From Caulobacteraceae bacterium (GTDB lineage: Bacteria; Pseudomonadota; Alphaproteobacteria; Caulobacterales; Caulobacteraceae), in NCBI GenBank assembly GCA_019746095.1, contig JAIESL010000022.1, forward strand, positions 62,001 through 126,000: a stretch of DNA of 64,000 bases, given 5' to 3'. The position numbers and the translations under genes are program-made. Below the pieces are notes generated by a model. The model had not been told where the DNA came from, ran no database searches, and saw nothing but the letters and a program-made list of their open reading frames with translations. Positions 8,933-17,833 of this stretch are shown in pieces; the stretch's first letter is position 1; each line of letters starts with the position of its first letter.

Positions 8933-11900
8933 ATGTCCGGCGAAATGGCCCCCGCGCACCCTCAGGCAATCACCCTGGAGGCGCTGGAAGCCAGCTTCGA
9001 CCAGCTCTTGCCGGGCGCCCTGGCCGGCGCGGGCAAGGATTTCCTGCGTCAGGCATGGGAAGACTATGCCGCCGACGAGACGCCCGACCTGGGTGCGGGC
9101 GACATGGCCGGCCTGCTCGCCATGGCCTGGCGCGGGGCCGAGGGGCGGGCTCACGGTGAACCCGCGCGCATCACCCTGTCACCGCTTCAAGGCGTGGACG
9201 GCACACCGCTGGGTTATGATGTTCTGATCGTCATCCAGGACGACCGGCCCTTCCTGGTCGACAGTGTGATGGGCGAGCTGGCCGATGCCGGCGTCACGGT
9301 CCGCTCGATGTACCATCCGGTGACCGCGGAAGAGGGCGGGCGCGAGTCCACCATCATCGTGGTCATGGACCCCCTGCCGCAGGAGCGGCGCGACGCCTTG
9401 GGCGAGGGCGTCGCCCTGACCCTGAAGGACGTGTCCAGTGCGGTCGAAGGCCATGCCGGCATGGCGGCCCTGATGCACCGGTCGATCGCCCATCTCGAGG
9501 CGAATCCGCACGGGGTCGAACCGGATATCCTGGCAGAGCATATCGACTTCCTGAAATGGCTGGAGGACGAACATTTCGTTTTCCTCGGAGCCCGGGACTA
9601 CGACTATCCGCGCAGCACCGACGGCGGCTACCAGGCCGAGGCTCCCCTGTCGCAGTCGGGGGTCGGCCTCGGGGTCCTCGCCGATCCTGCCCGCACCGTC
9701 CTGCGCCGCGCCAATGAACCGGCGGTGCTGACCAAATCCATGAAGAAGCAGCTGGACCTGTCCGAGCCGGTGACCGTGGCCAAGGCCAATGTCCGCTCCC
9801 GCGTCCACCGTCGCGCCTATATGGACTATATCGGGGTCAAGCGGTTCGGCCCCGACGGCCGGCCCTCGGGCGAGACGCGGTTCGTCGGCCTGTTCACGGC
9901 CGAAGCCTATGACAAGACGGCGACCCAGGTGCCGCTGGTCCGGCGCAAGGTCGCCAACGCCCTGACCCGCGCGGGCAAGGTGGCGGGCAGCCACAGCGAG
10001 AAGCGGCTCAGGAACATTCTCGAAAACTATCCGCGCGACGAACTCTTCCAGATCGCCGAGAGCGAACTGCTGGAGATCGCGCTCGGCATTCTGCACCTGC
10101 ACGACCGCCCGCGGATCAAGACCTTCACCCGGCAGGATCCGTTCGATCGCTTCGTTTCGGTGCTGGCCTTCATTCCGCGCGAGCGGTTCGATGCCTCGGT
10201 GCGCGAACGGATCGGCAGGATCCTGGTTGCGGCCTGGGGCGGCCGGCTCTCGGCCTGGTATCCGCAGCTGTCGGACCAGCCGCTGGTGCGCATCCACTAT
10301 ATCGTCGGCGTCACGCCCGGCGATCACCCCTGCCCGGATCAGGCTGCCCTTGACGCGGCGATCACCGAGGCTGGCCGCAGCTGGATCGACCGGTTCGAGA
10401 GTGCCCTGCGCGATGCCAAGGTGGACGATGTCGCCGTCGGGCCTCTGAGTGCGCGCTGGGCCGAGGCCTTCGGTGCCGGCTATCGCGATCGCTATGACGC
10501 CACCGAGGCGGTCATGGATCTTCAGGCCATTGATGCCCTGAACGAAACCGGACAGAACGACGGTGGAGAGCCGGTCGCGGTTCGCGCCTTCCGCAAGGAG
10601 GGCGACGGGCCGCTGAACCTGCGCTTCAAACTCTACCGCCGGGGCGCGGCGGTGCCGCTGTCGGATGTGCTGCCGATCCTGGCCGACATGGGGCTGAAGA
10701 CGCTGGAAGAGTGGGGCCATGCCCTGCAACCCGCCGACGAGGCGGAAATCCATGTCCATGAGTTCCTCATGGAGGATCCGCGCGGCGGCGACCTTCAGTT
10801 TGCCGATGTGAAGGGTCCATTCGAACAGGCCTTTGCGGCCGTCTGGACCGGTCGCACCGAGAGTGACGGCTTCAACCGCCTGGTGCTGGAACTGGGCGTG
10901 GACTGGCGCGAGGCGGCCCTGGTTCGGACCTTGGCCCGCTATCGCCAGCAGACGGGGCTCGATCCCAGCCAGGCGGTGCAGGAAGAGGCGCTGCGCGACT
11001 ATCCCGCCGTAGCCCGGGGCCTGTTGGCCCTGTTCGCCGCGAAATTCGACCCGGCCCAGGGCGGCGACGCCGCCAGCCGCGAGGCTGGGGTCACCCGACT
11101 GGTCGAACAGATCAATGCCCTGCTGCAGGATGTGAAGAGTCTGGAGCACGACCGCGCCCTGCGCCGGATGGTGCTGCTGGTCCAGGCGATCAAGCGGACC
11201 AACTACTACCAGGCCGGCCCGGACGGAGCGCCCAAGCCGCATATCTCGATCAAGATCGCCTCGCGTGAACTGGCCGATCTTCCCCTGCCCAAGCCGTTCC
11301 GTGAAATCTTCGTCTGCGCCCCCCACATCGAGGGCGTCCACCTGCGCTTCGGCCCGGTGGCGCGCGGCGGCCTGCGCTGGTCTGACCGTCGTGATGACTT
11401 CCGCACCGAGGTGCTGGGGCTGGTGAAGGCGCAGCAGGTCAAGAATGCGGTCATCGTGCCGGTCGGCTCCAAGGGCGGCTTCTTCCCGAAGAACCTGGCC
11501 GCGGTCGTCCGCGCCGGGGGCGACCGCGACGCCCAGCAGGCCGAGGCCATCCGCGCCTACAAGACCTTCCTCTCGGGTCTGCTCGACATTACCGACAACA
11601 TCGACAGCGCCGGTGCCGTCACCCATCCGCAGGGCGTGGTCCGCTTCGAAGGGGACGACCCCTATCTGGTCGTCGCCGCCGACAAGGGCACGGCGACCTT
11701 CTCGGACATCGCCAACGGGGTCTCCGCCGACTACGGCTTCTGGCTGGATGATGCCTTCGCCTCGGGGGGATCGGTCGGCTACGACCACAAGGTCATGGGC
11801 ATCACCGCCCGCGGGGCCTGGGAGGCGGTCAAGCGCCACTTCCGCGAGATGGGCAAGGACATCCAGACCGAACCCTTCACCGTGGTCGGCGTCGGCGACA

Positions 11901-13798
11901 TGTCGGGCGACGTCTTCGGCAACGGTATGCTGCTGTCGAAGGCCATCAAACTGGTCGCCGCCTTCGACCACCGCGACATCTTCATCGATCCGAACCCGGA
12001 CCCGGCCACCAGCTGGATCGAGCGTGACCGGATGTTCAAACTGCCGCGCTCGTCCTGGCAGGACTACGACACCGCGAAGATTTCAAAGGGCGGCGGCATC
12101 TTCTCCCGTTCGGCCAAGTCGATCGAACTGAGCCCCGAGATCAAGGCTGCGCTCGACATCCAGGAGGACGTCCTCGATCCGGCCGCCCTGATGAAGGCCA
12201 TCCTCAAGGCCCCGGCCGAACTGCTCTATTTCGGCGGCATCGGCACCTATGTGAAGGCCCCGAACGAGACCGATGCCCAGGTCGGCGACAAGGCCAATGA
12301 CGCCATCCGCATCGACGGTGCCGAGGTGCGGGCCAGGGTCATCGCCGAGGGCGCCAACCTCGGCCTGACCCAGGCCGGACGGATCGCCTTCGCCCTGAAC
12401 GGGGGCCGGATCAACACCGACGCCATCGACAATTCGGCCGGCGTCGACAGCTCCGACCACGAGGTCAACATCAAGATCCTGACCGGGGCCGCCATCGCCT
12501 CGGGGGCCCTCAAGGCCGCGGATCGCAACGCCCTTCTGGCCTCGATGACCGATGAGGTCGGGCTCAAGGTGCTGGTGCACAACTACGACCAGACCCTGGC
12601 GGTGTCCCTGCAGCAGGATGACGGGGCGGACGCCCTCGATTCCCAGCAGCAGTTCATGTTGTGGCTGGGGGCCAAGGGCAAGCTGGACCGGAAGGTCGAG
12701 GGCCTGCCGGACGACGCGCAGATCGCCGAACGCATGGCGGCCCGGGTGGCCTTGACCCGGCCGGAACTGGCGGTCCTGACCGCCTATGCCAAGCTGGAGC
12801 TGTTCGACGACATCGTCGCCTCGGCCGCGCCGGACGACGCCTTCTTCAAGAAGACCCTGATGCGCTATTTCCCGGCCCCGCTGGCGAAATTCGAGGCCGA
12901 GATGCAGGGCCACCGCCTGCGCCGCGAGATCATCTCGACGATCCTGTCGAACGAAATCGTCAACATGTGCGGTCCGACCTTCCCCGAGCGCCTGCGCCAG
13001 GCGGCCCGGTGCGACACGGCCGCCATGGTCCTGGCCTTTGAGGCGGCGCGCCAGATCTTCCGCCTCGACCAGGCGTGGGATGAGGTTTCCGCGCTAGACC
13101 TGAAGATCCCGGCCGAGGCCCAGGCGGCCCTGTACCAGGAGATCTCCATGGTGCTGCGCCGCCAGACCTTCTGGCTGGCCCGTCGCGCCGTCCGCCCCGG
13201 CGCCACCGTCGAGGCCCTGATTGCGGCCTATCAGCCGGCGGCGGACGCCCTTCGTGCGGTCGGTGGCTCGGTGCTCTCGCGGTTCGAACAGAGCCGTCTC
13301 GAGGGCCGGGTCCAGACCTTTGTCGGCCTGGGCGCGCCCGATGCCATGGCCCGCAATGTCGCCCTCTTGCGGCCCCTGGTGGCGACCGCCGACATCGGCG
13401 ATCTGGCCCGTCACGCGGGCTGGCCGGAGCCGGCCATGGCCACCCTGTATCACCAGGTCGGCGCGGCCTTTGATTTCGACCGGCTGCGCGCGGGTGCGGG
13501 CTCCGTACCCTCGGCCGACCATTTCGACCGGCTGGCGGTACGGCGTCTGATCGAGGACCTCATGGTCGAACAGATGACCCTGACCCGGGCTGTGGCCCAG
13601 GTCTCGAAGGTGGCCGCCGGCGCGGGCGAGGCGGCGGCCGAGGCCGCGGTCGACGCCTGGGTCGGGCCGCGGCTGCCGATCGTGGAAGGCCTGCGCACCT
13701 CGGTGGATGAGATTCTGGCCTCCGGAACGGGCTGGACCTTCGCCAAGCTGACCATCGCCAACAGCGTCATCCGGGAGATCGCCTCGACAGCCGGTTGA
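8933..13798 (+). CDS. gdhB: NAD-specific glutamate dehydrogenase, large (about 180 kDa) type
   Basis: It oxidatively deaminates glutamate to 2-oxoglutarate and ammonium with NAD+. At 1,621 aa it belongs to the large class known from Streptomyces, Pseudomonas and Caulobacter. A long N-terminal regulatory part with ACT-like sections precedes the catalytic core, visible around residues 800-850 (HLRFGPVARGGLRWSDRR, then GSKGGFFPK with the substrate lysines). NAD-binding motifs GVGDMSGDVFGNGML and AEGANLGLTQAGR follow. In Caulobacter the orthologue links nitrogen metabolism to division, but that role is not visible here. The ATG has AAGAGA about 8 bases upstream. The gene stands alone. Confidence 0.96.
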   Translation: MSGEMAPAHPQAITLEALEASFDQLLPGALAGAGKDFLRQAWEDYAADETPDLGAGDMAGLLAMAWRGAEGRAHGEPARITLSPLQGVDGTPLGYDVLIVIQDDRPFLVDSVMGELADAGVTVRSMYHPVTAEEGGRESTIIVVMDPLPQERRDALGEGVALTLKDVSSAVEGHAGMAALMHRSIAHLEANPHGVEPDILAEHIDFLKWLEDEHFVFLGARDYDYPRSTDGGYQAEAPLSQSGVGLGVLADPARTVLRRANEPAVLTKSMKKQLDLSEPVTVAKANVRSRVHRRAYMDYIGVKRFGPDGRPSGETRFVGLFTAEAYDKTATQVPLVRRKVANALTRAGKVAGSHSEKRLRNILENYPRDELFQIAESELLEIALGILHLHDRPRIKTFTRQDPFDRFVSVLAFIPRERFDASVRERIGRILVAAWGGRLSAWYPQLSDQPLVRIHYIVGVTPGDHPCPDQAALDAAITEAGRSWIDRFESALRDAKVDDVAVGPLSARWAEAFGAGYRDRYDATEAVMDLQAIDALNETGQNDGGEPVAVRAFRKEGDGPLNLRFKLYRRGAAVPLSDVLPILADMGLKTLEEWGHALQPADEAEIHVHEFLMEDPRGGDLQFADVKGPFEQAFAAVWTGRTESDGFNRLVLELGVDWREAALVRTLARYRQQTGLDPSQAVQEEALRDYPAVARGLLALFAAKFDPAQGGDAASREAGVTRLVEQINALLQDVKSLEHDRALRRMVLLVQAIKRTNYYQAGPDGAPKPHISIKIASRELADLPLPKPFREIFVCAPHIEGVHLRFGPVARGGLRWSDRRDDFRTEVLGLVKAQQVKNAVIVPVGSKGGFFPKNLAAVVRAGGDRDAQQAEAIRAYKTFLSGLLDITDNIDSAGAVTHPQGVVRFEGDDPYLVVAADKGTATFSDIANGVSADYGFWLDDAFASGGSVGYDHKVMGITARGAWEAVKRHFREMGKDIQTEPFTVVGVGDMSGDVFGNGMLLSKAIKLVAAFDHRDIFIDPNPDPATSWIERDRMFKLPRSSWQDYDTAKISKGGGIFSRSAKSIELSPEIKAALDIQEDVLDPAALMKAILKAPAELLYFGGIGTYVKAPNETDAQVGDKANDAIRIDGAEVRARVIAEGANLGLTQAGRIAFALNGGRINTDAIDNSAGVDSSDHEVNIKILTGAAIASGALKAADRNALLASMTDEVGLKVLVHNYDQTLAVSLQQDDGADALDSQQQFMLWLGAKGKLDRKVEGLPDDAQIAERMAARVALTRPELAVLTAYAKLELFDDIVASAAPDDAFFKKTLMRYFPAPLAKFEAEMQGHRLRREIISTILSNEIVNMCGPTFPERLRQAARCDTAAMVLAFEAARQIFRLDQAWDEVSALDLKIPAEAQAALYQEISMVLRRQTFWLARRAVRPGATVEALIAAYQPAADALRAVGGSVLSRFEQSRLEGRVQTFVGLGAPDAMARNVALLRPLVATADIGDLARHAGWPEPAMATLYHQVGAAFDFDRLRAGAGSVPSADHFDRLAVRRLIEDLMVEQMTLTRAVAQVSKVAAGAGEAAAEAAVDAWVGPRLPIVEGLRTSVDEILASGTGWTFAKLTIANSVIREIASTAG

Positions 13799-13913
13799 GG
13801 CGGGCACGCCTGTTGGGTTGCGGTCAAAAGGCTGCGCCGTTTCGGCCCGATGCAACCCGCGTTTCGCGCCGGCGGCCGGGGTCTGCTAGCGTGCCGGGCT
13901 GAGGGAGAGGCTG

Positions 13914-14384
13914 ATGCCGCGCAAATTTCTGGTGGTGGTCGACGACAGTCCGGAGTTCGGGACGGCGCTGCGCTATGCCTCGCGCCGGGCCAGATCGACC
14001 GGGGGTCGTGTTGCCCTGTTGCACGTCATCCCCGCGGCGGCCTCGGACGCCCACTGGGCCGGGGTCCGCGAGGAGATCGAGCGCCAGACCCGGGTCGAGG
14101 CCGAGGCCCTGCTGAACAGATGGGCGGCGGAGGCCGCGGAACGGTCGGGGGCCACCCCCTTGCTGCTGATCGAGCGCGGCGAGCCGCAGGACGCCATCCG
14201 CAAGGTCGTCGGCGAGGACCCGGAGATCAAGATTCTGGTCCTGGCCGCCGGCAGCGGCGGGCGCGGACCGGGCCCTCTGGTTTCTGCGGTGGTCAAACAG
14301 GGGGCCGCCTTCACCGGGCGCAAACTGCCCGTCACCATCGTCCCGGGCGAGCTGACCGAGACGGATATCGAGGATCTGGCCTGA
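13914..14384 (+). CDS. Universal stress protein (UspA family)
   Basis: This 156-aa single-domain Usp protein starts with the family opening RKFLVVVDDSPEFGTALRYA. It ends with a variant of the nucleotide-binding G-2x-G-9x-G(S/T) region, seen in LVLAAGSGGRGPGPLVSAVVKQGAAF and PVTIVPG. Members bind ATP or dimerise and accumulate in stress or growth arrest. A good ribosome site, GAGGGAGAGG, precedes the ATG. It lies just upstream of the Nfu gene in the same direction, with a 39-base gap. Confidence 0.88.
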   Translation: MPRKFLVVVDDSPEFGTALRYASRRARSTGGRVALLHVIPAAASDAHWAGVREEIERQTRVEAEALLNRWAAEAAERSGATPLLLIERGEPQDAIRKVVGEDPEIKILVLAAGSGGRGPGPLVSAVVKQGAAFTGRKLPVTIVPGELTETDIEDLA

Positions 14385-14423
14385 GGTCTTGAACCCGGCC
14401 CTTCGGTAGCGCACTTACCGCCC

Positions 14424-14978
14424 ATGTTCATCCAGACCGAACCCACCCCCAATCCCAATGTCCTGAAATTCCTGCCCGGCCGTGAGGTCTCGGGCGAGCC
14501 GCGGGAATTCCTCAATGCCGGGGAGGCCGCAGCCTCGCCCCTGGCCGAAGCCCTGTTCCGGCTGGAGAGCGTGGCCGGCGTCTTCTTCGGCTCGGACTAT
14601 GTCTCGGTGACGAGACGGGCCGACGGTCTGGACTGGGCGCAGATGAAGGCCCCCATCCTGGCCGGAATCATGGATCATTTCGTCTCGGGCGCACCGCTGA
14701 TGCGCGACGGGGCCTCCTGGGCGGAAGACGCCGGCGAGGACTCGGAAATCGTGGCCGAGATCAAGCAACTGCTGGACAGCCGGGTCCGTCCGGCCGTGGC
14801 CCAGGACGGCGGCGACATCCTGTTCGACGCCTTTGACGAGGCGACCGGCGTCCTGACCCTGCGAATGCGCGGGGCCTGCGCCGGCTGCCCCTCCTCCTCC
14901 GCCACCCTCAAGTCGGGGGTCGAGCAGATGATGAAACACTACATTCCTGAAGTGACCAGCGTCGAACAGGTGCTCTGA
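14424..14978 (+). CDS. Nfu-type iron-sulphur cluster carrier protein
   Basis: This 184-aa protein has an N-terminal Nfu_N domain (FIQTEPTPNPNVLKFLPG) and a C-terminal NifU-like domain with the cluster-binding CxxC in GACAGCPSS (near residues 152-155). Nfu proteins receive [4Fe-4S] clusters from the scaffold and deliver them to enzymes. Likely clients in this window include MiaB and succinate dehydrogenase, though that is inference. The alphaproteobacterial two-domain form matches mitochondrial NFU1 in layout. Confidence 0.94.
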   Translation: MFIQTEPTPNPNVLKFLPGREVSGEPREFLNAGEAAASPLAEALFRLESVAGVFFGSDYVSVTRRADGLDWAQMKAPILAGIMDHFVSGAPLMRDGASWAEDAGEDSEIVAEIKQLLDSRVRPAVAQDGGDILFDAFDEATGVLTLRMRGACAGCPSSSATLKSGVEQMMKHYIPEVTSVEQVL

Positions 14979-15036
14979 AGCCCTGGGTGCCTGGCCGAGA
15001 AGCCGTCATCCCGGCGGGCGACTTCGCCGGACAGAC

Positions 15037-15048
15037 TGAAACGAATTC
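15037..15048. promoter_or_regulatory. Copy 1 of a motif shared by two XRE regulator genes
   Basis: TGAAACGAATTC lies 39 bases before the first XRE gene, and its second half forms the palindrome ACGAATTCGT. A near-identical 12-mer (11 of 12) precedes the second XRE gene at 15677-15688. This suggests a common operator, possibly for one of the two proteins. Confidence 0.4.
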
Positions 15049-15087
15049 GTCCTCGCGTCCGCGCGCGGCCGGTGCCATCATCCTCAT

Positions 15088-15675
15088 ATGCCCCGGTTCC
15101 AGAGTGACAGCGACGCCCGGCGTCTCGGCGAGGCCCTCGCCGCCCTGCGGCGCGAGCGCGCCCTGAGCCAGGCCGAGGCCGGCCGGAAGGCGGGCATGAC
15201 CAGCCAGGGCTGGGGCCTGTATGAAACCGGCAAACGCTCCGGCCTGTACCGCCCGGATGTCCAGCGCCGGCTGACGGCCGCCCTGGGGGCGACGCCGGAA
15301 GAGCTGATGTCGAGACAGGCAATCCTGGACCCCGGGCCCGTCCCCGGCCCTTCCTTGCCGGGTCTGGCCAGTGAAGGCCGGGCCTTCATCCACGCCCCCG
15401 CCGTGACCCGGCGGCTGCAACTGTCCAATGACGATCTCGCGCCCTGGGCCGTTTCGGGCGTGGTGGTGGCCTATGAGCCGGGCCGCTGGCCGCGGCGCGA
15501 CCAGGGCTGTGTGATCGAGATGGCGGATGGCGAGCTGCGGGTCCGGGTCTATGAAGGGGCCGATGCGGAGACCCTGACCGTGCGGGGTGGTCCCGGCGGT
15601 CTCGAGGTGCGCGAGCGGCTCGTCCGGGTCGCAACCCGCGCCGTTTCCGCCGTAGTCGCGCGGCTGGAGTCCTGA
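15088..15675 (+). CDS. XRE-family transcriptional regulator with S24/LexA-like C-terminal domain
   Basis: This 195-aa protein has an N-terminal helix-turn-helix of the Cro/CI type (about residues 10-65: ALSQAEAGRKAGMTSQGWGLYE). The C-terminal domain of about 100 residues resembles the beta-rich S24/CI dimerisation fold (WAVSGVVVAYEPGRWPRRDQGCVI). I see no convincing Ser-Lys autoproteolysis pair. The target is unknown. A repeated 12-base motif upstream of this gene and of the next XRE gene suggests joint or cross regulation. No phage genes are nearby, so it is not obviously a prophage repressor. Confidence 0.8.
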   Translation: MPRFQSDSDARRLGEALAALRRERALSQAEAGRKAGMTSQGWGLYETGKRSGLYRPDVQRRLTAALGATPEELMSRQAILDPGPVPGPSLPGLASEGRAFIHAPAVTRRLQLSNDDLAPWAVSGVVVAYEPGRWPRRDQGCVIEMADGELRVRVYEGADAETLTVRGGPGGLEVRERLVRVATRAVSAVVARLES

Positions 15676-15676
15676 A

Positions 15677-15688
15677 TGAAACGAAATC
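15677..15688. promoter_or_regulatory. Copy 2 of the shared XRE-gene motif
   Basis: TGAAACGAAATC begins two bases after the stop of the first XRE gene. Together with a GTTTC further right (15703-15707) it forms an imperfect inverted repeat before the second XRE gene. It differs from copy 1 by one base. Possible operator. Confidence 0.4.
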
Positions 15689-15748
15689 ATTGCAACGTTT
15701 TTGTTTCCATGAAACAGTTCCTCCTCGACCCGGAGGAGACGGACGGCC

Positions 15749-16138
15749 ATGGCGAGGATCGGCGGAAGGGACGAAGTCGACGCCTATGTAGGCGCGCGGA
15801 TCGGGCTCCGGCGGTCCGCGCTCGGCCTGTCGCAGAGCGCCCTCGCCCAGCAGCTGGGGATCAGTTTCCAGCAGGTGCAGAAATACGAGACCGGGCAGAA
15901 CCGTATCTCGGCCTCTCGCCTGCATCGCGCCGCGACGGTGCTGGGGACCTCGGTCGATACCTTCTTTCCGCCGGTCGAGACCGCGCAGGGGGCCGCCGAC
16001 AGCGGTTGGGAGGGGCTGCGCTTCATGACCGCCACGGCCGACGGGCGGGCTGTCGCTGCGGATTTTCCCCTGATCGAGAGCCGCGAGACCCGTCGGGCCG
16101 TGGCGCGCATCGTCCGGGCGCTGGCGCGGGACGGCTGA
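15749..16138 (+). CDS. XRE-family helix-turn-helix regulator (129 aa)
   Basis: The Cro/CI-type HTH occupies roughly residues 13-70. Its recognition segment FQQVQKYETGQNRISASRL closely matches that of the XRE protein encoded about 6.7 kb downstream (FQQIQKYEKGANRISASKL), so the two are paralogues. The C-terminal 45 residues form a short helical region (ESRETRRAVARIVRAL), perhaps for dimerisation. Such short regulators are numerous in Caulobacterales and rhizobia, mostly unstudied. It ends 22 bases before tsaB and may share its transcript. Confidence 0.82.
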   Translation: MARIGGRDEVDAYVGARIGLRRSALGLSQSALAQQLGISFQQVQKYETGQNRISASRLHRAATVLGTSVDTFFPPVETAQGAADSGWEGLRFMTATADGRAVAADFPLIESRETRRAVARIVRALARDG

Positions 16139-16160
16139 CCACCAACACAGGAGCGCGGCC

Positions 16161-16841
16161 ATGAAGCTGATGGTCGTCGACACGGCCCTGGGCCTGTGCA
16201 CCGTCGGGGTCTTCTCGGTCGATGGCGCGGCTGTCCACCGGCTCGGCCTGCGTTCCGAACCCATGGTCAAGGGCCACTCCGAACGCCTTGCCGGCTTCGC
16301 CCGCGATGCGGCGACAGAGGCAGGTGTAGCTTTCACGGACCTTGACCGGATCGGCGTCACGGTCGGTCCGGGCTCCTTCACAGGGCTACGCGTCGGCCTC
16401 GCCTTCGCCCAGGGCCTGGCGGCGGCCCTGAACCGGCCGGTGGTCGGCATCTCGGCCCTCGACGCCCTGGCCGCTTCCGTGCCCGGGGCCTCGCGGGTCG
16501 CGGCCCTGATCGATGCCCGACGCGGCCAGGTCTATGCCCGGTTCTGGGGCGAGGACGGCCCGCAGGGCGAGCCTGAGGCCCTGATGATCGACGCGGCCTC
16601 GGCGCGGATCGCGGGCCTGGGGTCCGGGACCGTGCTGGTCGGGTCCGGCGCGGCCCTCTTTCCCGGGGCCGGAGCTGATCTTCGGGTTCTGGACGGCCCG
16701 ACGGCGGAGGCTCTGGCCCGACTGGCGGCGGCGGCCGATCCGGCCCTCGCCCCGGCCCGGCCGCTCTATCTCAGAGCGCCCGACGCCACCCCGCCCACCC
16801 GCCTGCCGGGACAGGCCCGCGGTCCGGTGCGCACGCCGTGA
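16161..16841 (+). CDS. tsaB: tRNA threonylcarbamoyladenosine biosynthesis protein TsaB
   Basis: TsaB is the non-catalytic ASKHA-fold partner of TsaD in formation of t6A37 on ANN-decoding tRNAs. It shows VVDTALGLCTVGVF at the N-terminus and the family motif GPGSFTGLRVGLAFAQGLA, followed by GISALDALA and IDARRGQVYARFW. Length (226 aa) is normal. Its stop overlaps the GTG start of rimI (GTGA). TsaB-RimI pairing is very common in bacteria and supports both calls. Confidence 0.95.
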   Translation: MKLMVVDTALGLCTVGVFSVDGAAVHRLGLRSEPMVKGHSERLAGFARDAATEAGVAFTDLDRIGVTVGPGSFTGLRVGLAFAQGLAAALNRPVVGISALDALAASVPGASRVAALIDARRGQVYARFWGEDGPQGEPEALMIDAASARIAGLGSGTVLVGSGAALFPGAGADLRVLDGPTAEALARLAAAADPALAPARPLYLRAPDATPPTRLPGQARGPVRTP

Positions 16842-17269
16842 GCGTCGTGGCCACCGCCTCCCGCATGGCCGCGCTCCATGCCGCGGCCTTTCCCGCTCCC
16901 TGGGACGCCCCGGCCTTCGAGGCCCTGCTGAACCAGCCGGGCGTGCTCGTCTTCGAACAGGCCGAGGGGTTCATCCTGATCCGCCTGGTGGCCGACGAGG
17001 CGGAGATCCTGACCCTGGCCGTCCATCCGGCAGCCCGGCGGCGGGGTCTCGGGGCGCGGCTGGTCCATCTGGCCGTCAGCACAGCGGCGGATCTTGGCGC
17101 GACCCGGCTGTTCCTCGAGGTCGCGGACGACAATACCGCCGCCCGCGGCCTCTATGACCGCACAGGCTTCGCCGAGGCCGGTCGGCGGCCGGCCTATTAT
17201 GCCCGTCCGGACGGCAGCCGGCGCGACGCGCTGATTATGGCGCTAACCTTGCCGGTGACGCTTCCCTAG
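16838..17269 (+). CDS. rimI: GNAT N-acetyltransferase, RimI (ribosomal protein S18 alanine N-acetyltransferase) type
   Basis: This 143-aa GNAT-fold enzyme has the acetyl-CoA pyrophosphate loop HPAARRRGLGARLV and the C-terminal DNTAARGLYDRTGFAEAGRRPAYY characteristic of RimI. The GTG start overlaps the tsaB stop by 4 bases, which is the main reason to choose RimI over other GNATs. True substrate specificity cannot be read from the sequence. Confidence 0.9.
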   Translation: MSVVATASRMAALHAAAFPAPWDAPAFEALLNQPGVLVFEQAEGFILIRLVADEAEILTLAVHPAARRRGLGARLVHLAVSTAADLGATRLFLEVADDNTAARGLYDRTGFAEAGRRPAYYARPDGSRRDALIMALTLPVTLP

Positions 17270-17297
17270 CGCCGCTCGCCCGCCTATTCTGCCGACC

Positions 17298-17780
17298 ATG
17301 GACCGGATCGAAAAACTTTGCGCCGACCGCGGCATGCGCATGACCGAGCAGCGGCGGGTCATCGCCCGTGTCCTTTCCAGCGCCGACGACCATCCGGACG
17401 TCGAGGAGCTGTACCGCCGCGCCTCGGCCATCGACCCCCATATCTCGATCGCCACCGTCTATCGCACCGTCCGCCTGTTCGAGGAGGCCGGGGTCGTCGA
17501 AAAGCACGATTTCGGAGACGGCCGCAGCCGCTATGAAGAGGCCGGCGACGACCACCACGACCACCTGATCGACACCCGCACCGGCGAGGTGATCGAATTC
17601 TTCGACGCCGAGATCGAGCGGCTCAAGACCGAGATCGCCGAACGGCTCGGGTTCGAACTGGTCGGCCACAAGCTGGAACTCTACGGCAAGGCGATCGCGG
17701 GGGCGGAGCCGTCCACGCGCGAAGGCCTGATCTTCACCCGCAATGCGCATCGGGTCGATCCGGACAAGCTGGATATCTGA
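17298..17780 (+). CDS. fur: Fur-family ferric uptake regulator (alphaproteobacterial Fur/Mur type)
   Basis: This 160-aa protein has a winged helix-turn-helix ([24 protein letters not shown]) and the metal-sensing dimerisation domain with [10 protein letters not shown]. The CxxC pair that binds structural zinc in E. coli Fur is absent: the position reads [12 protein letters not shown]. This is usual for alphaproteobacterial Fur/Mur proteins, some of which sense manganese as well as iron. It follows rimI by 28 bases and precedes miaB by 53, so the group may be co-transcribed. Confidence 0.9.
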   Translation: MDRIEKLCADRGMRMTEQRRVIARVLSSADDHPDVEELYRRASAIDPHISIATVYRTVRLFEEAGVVEKHDFGDGRSRYEEAGDDHHDHLIDTRTGEVIEFFDAEIERLKTEIAERLGFELVGHKLELYGKAIAGAEPSTREGLIFTRNAHRVDPDKLDI

Positions 17781-17833
17781 GCCCCGGCGCGGATGTGGCG
17801 CGCAGCCCCGCTCTGCGCTATCCAGCCAGCCCA

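Noticed and set aside
9179-11971. Very long open frame (over 900 codons) on the minus strand inside the glutamate dehydrogenase gene
   Set aside because: It is antisense to a well-supported gene with clear motifs. Long antisense frames are expected in high-GC DNA, and the translation is low-complexity without domains.
17298-17780. Fur regarded as defective because the CxxC zinc motif is missing
   Set aside because: Absence of this motif is normal in alphaproteobacterial Fur/Mur proteins, so it is not a sign of decay.
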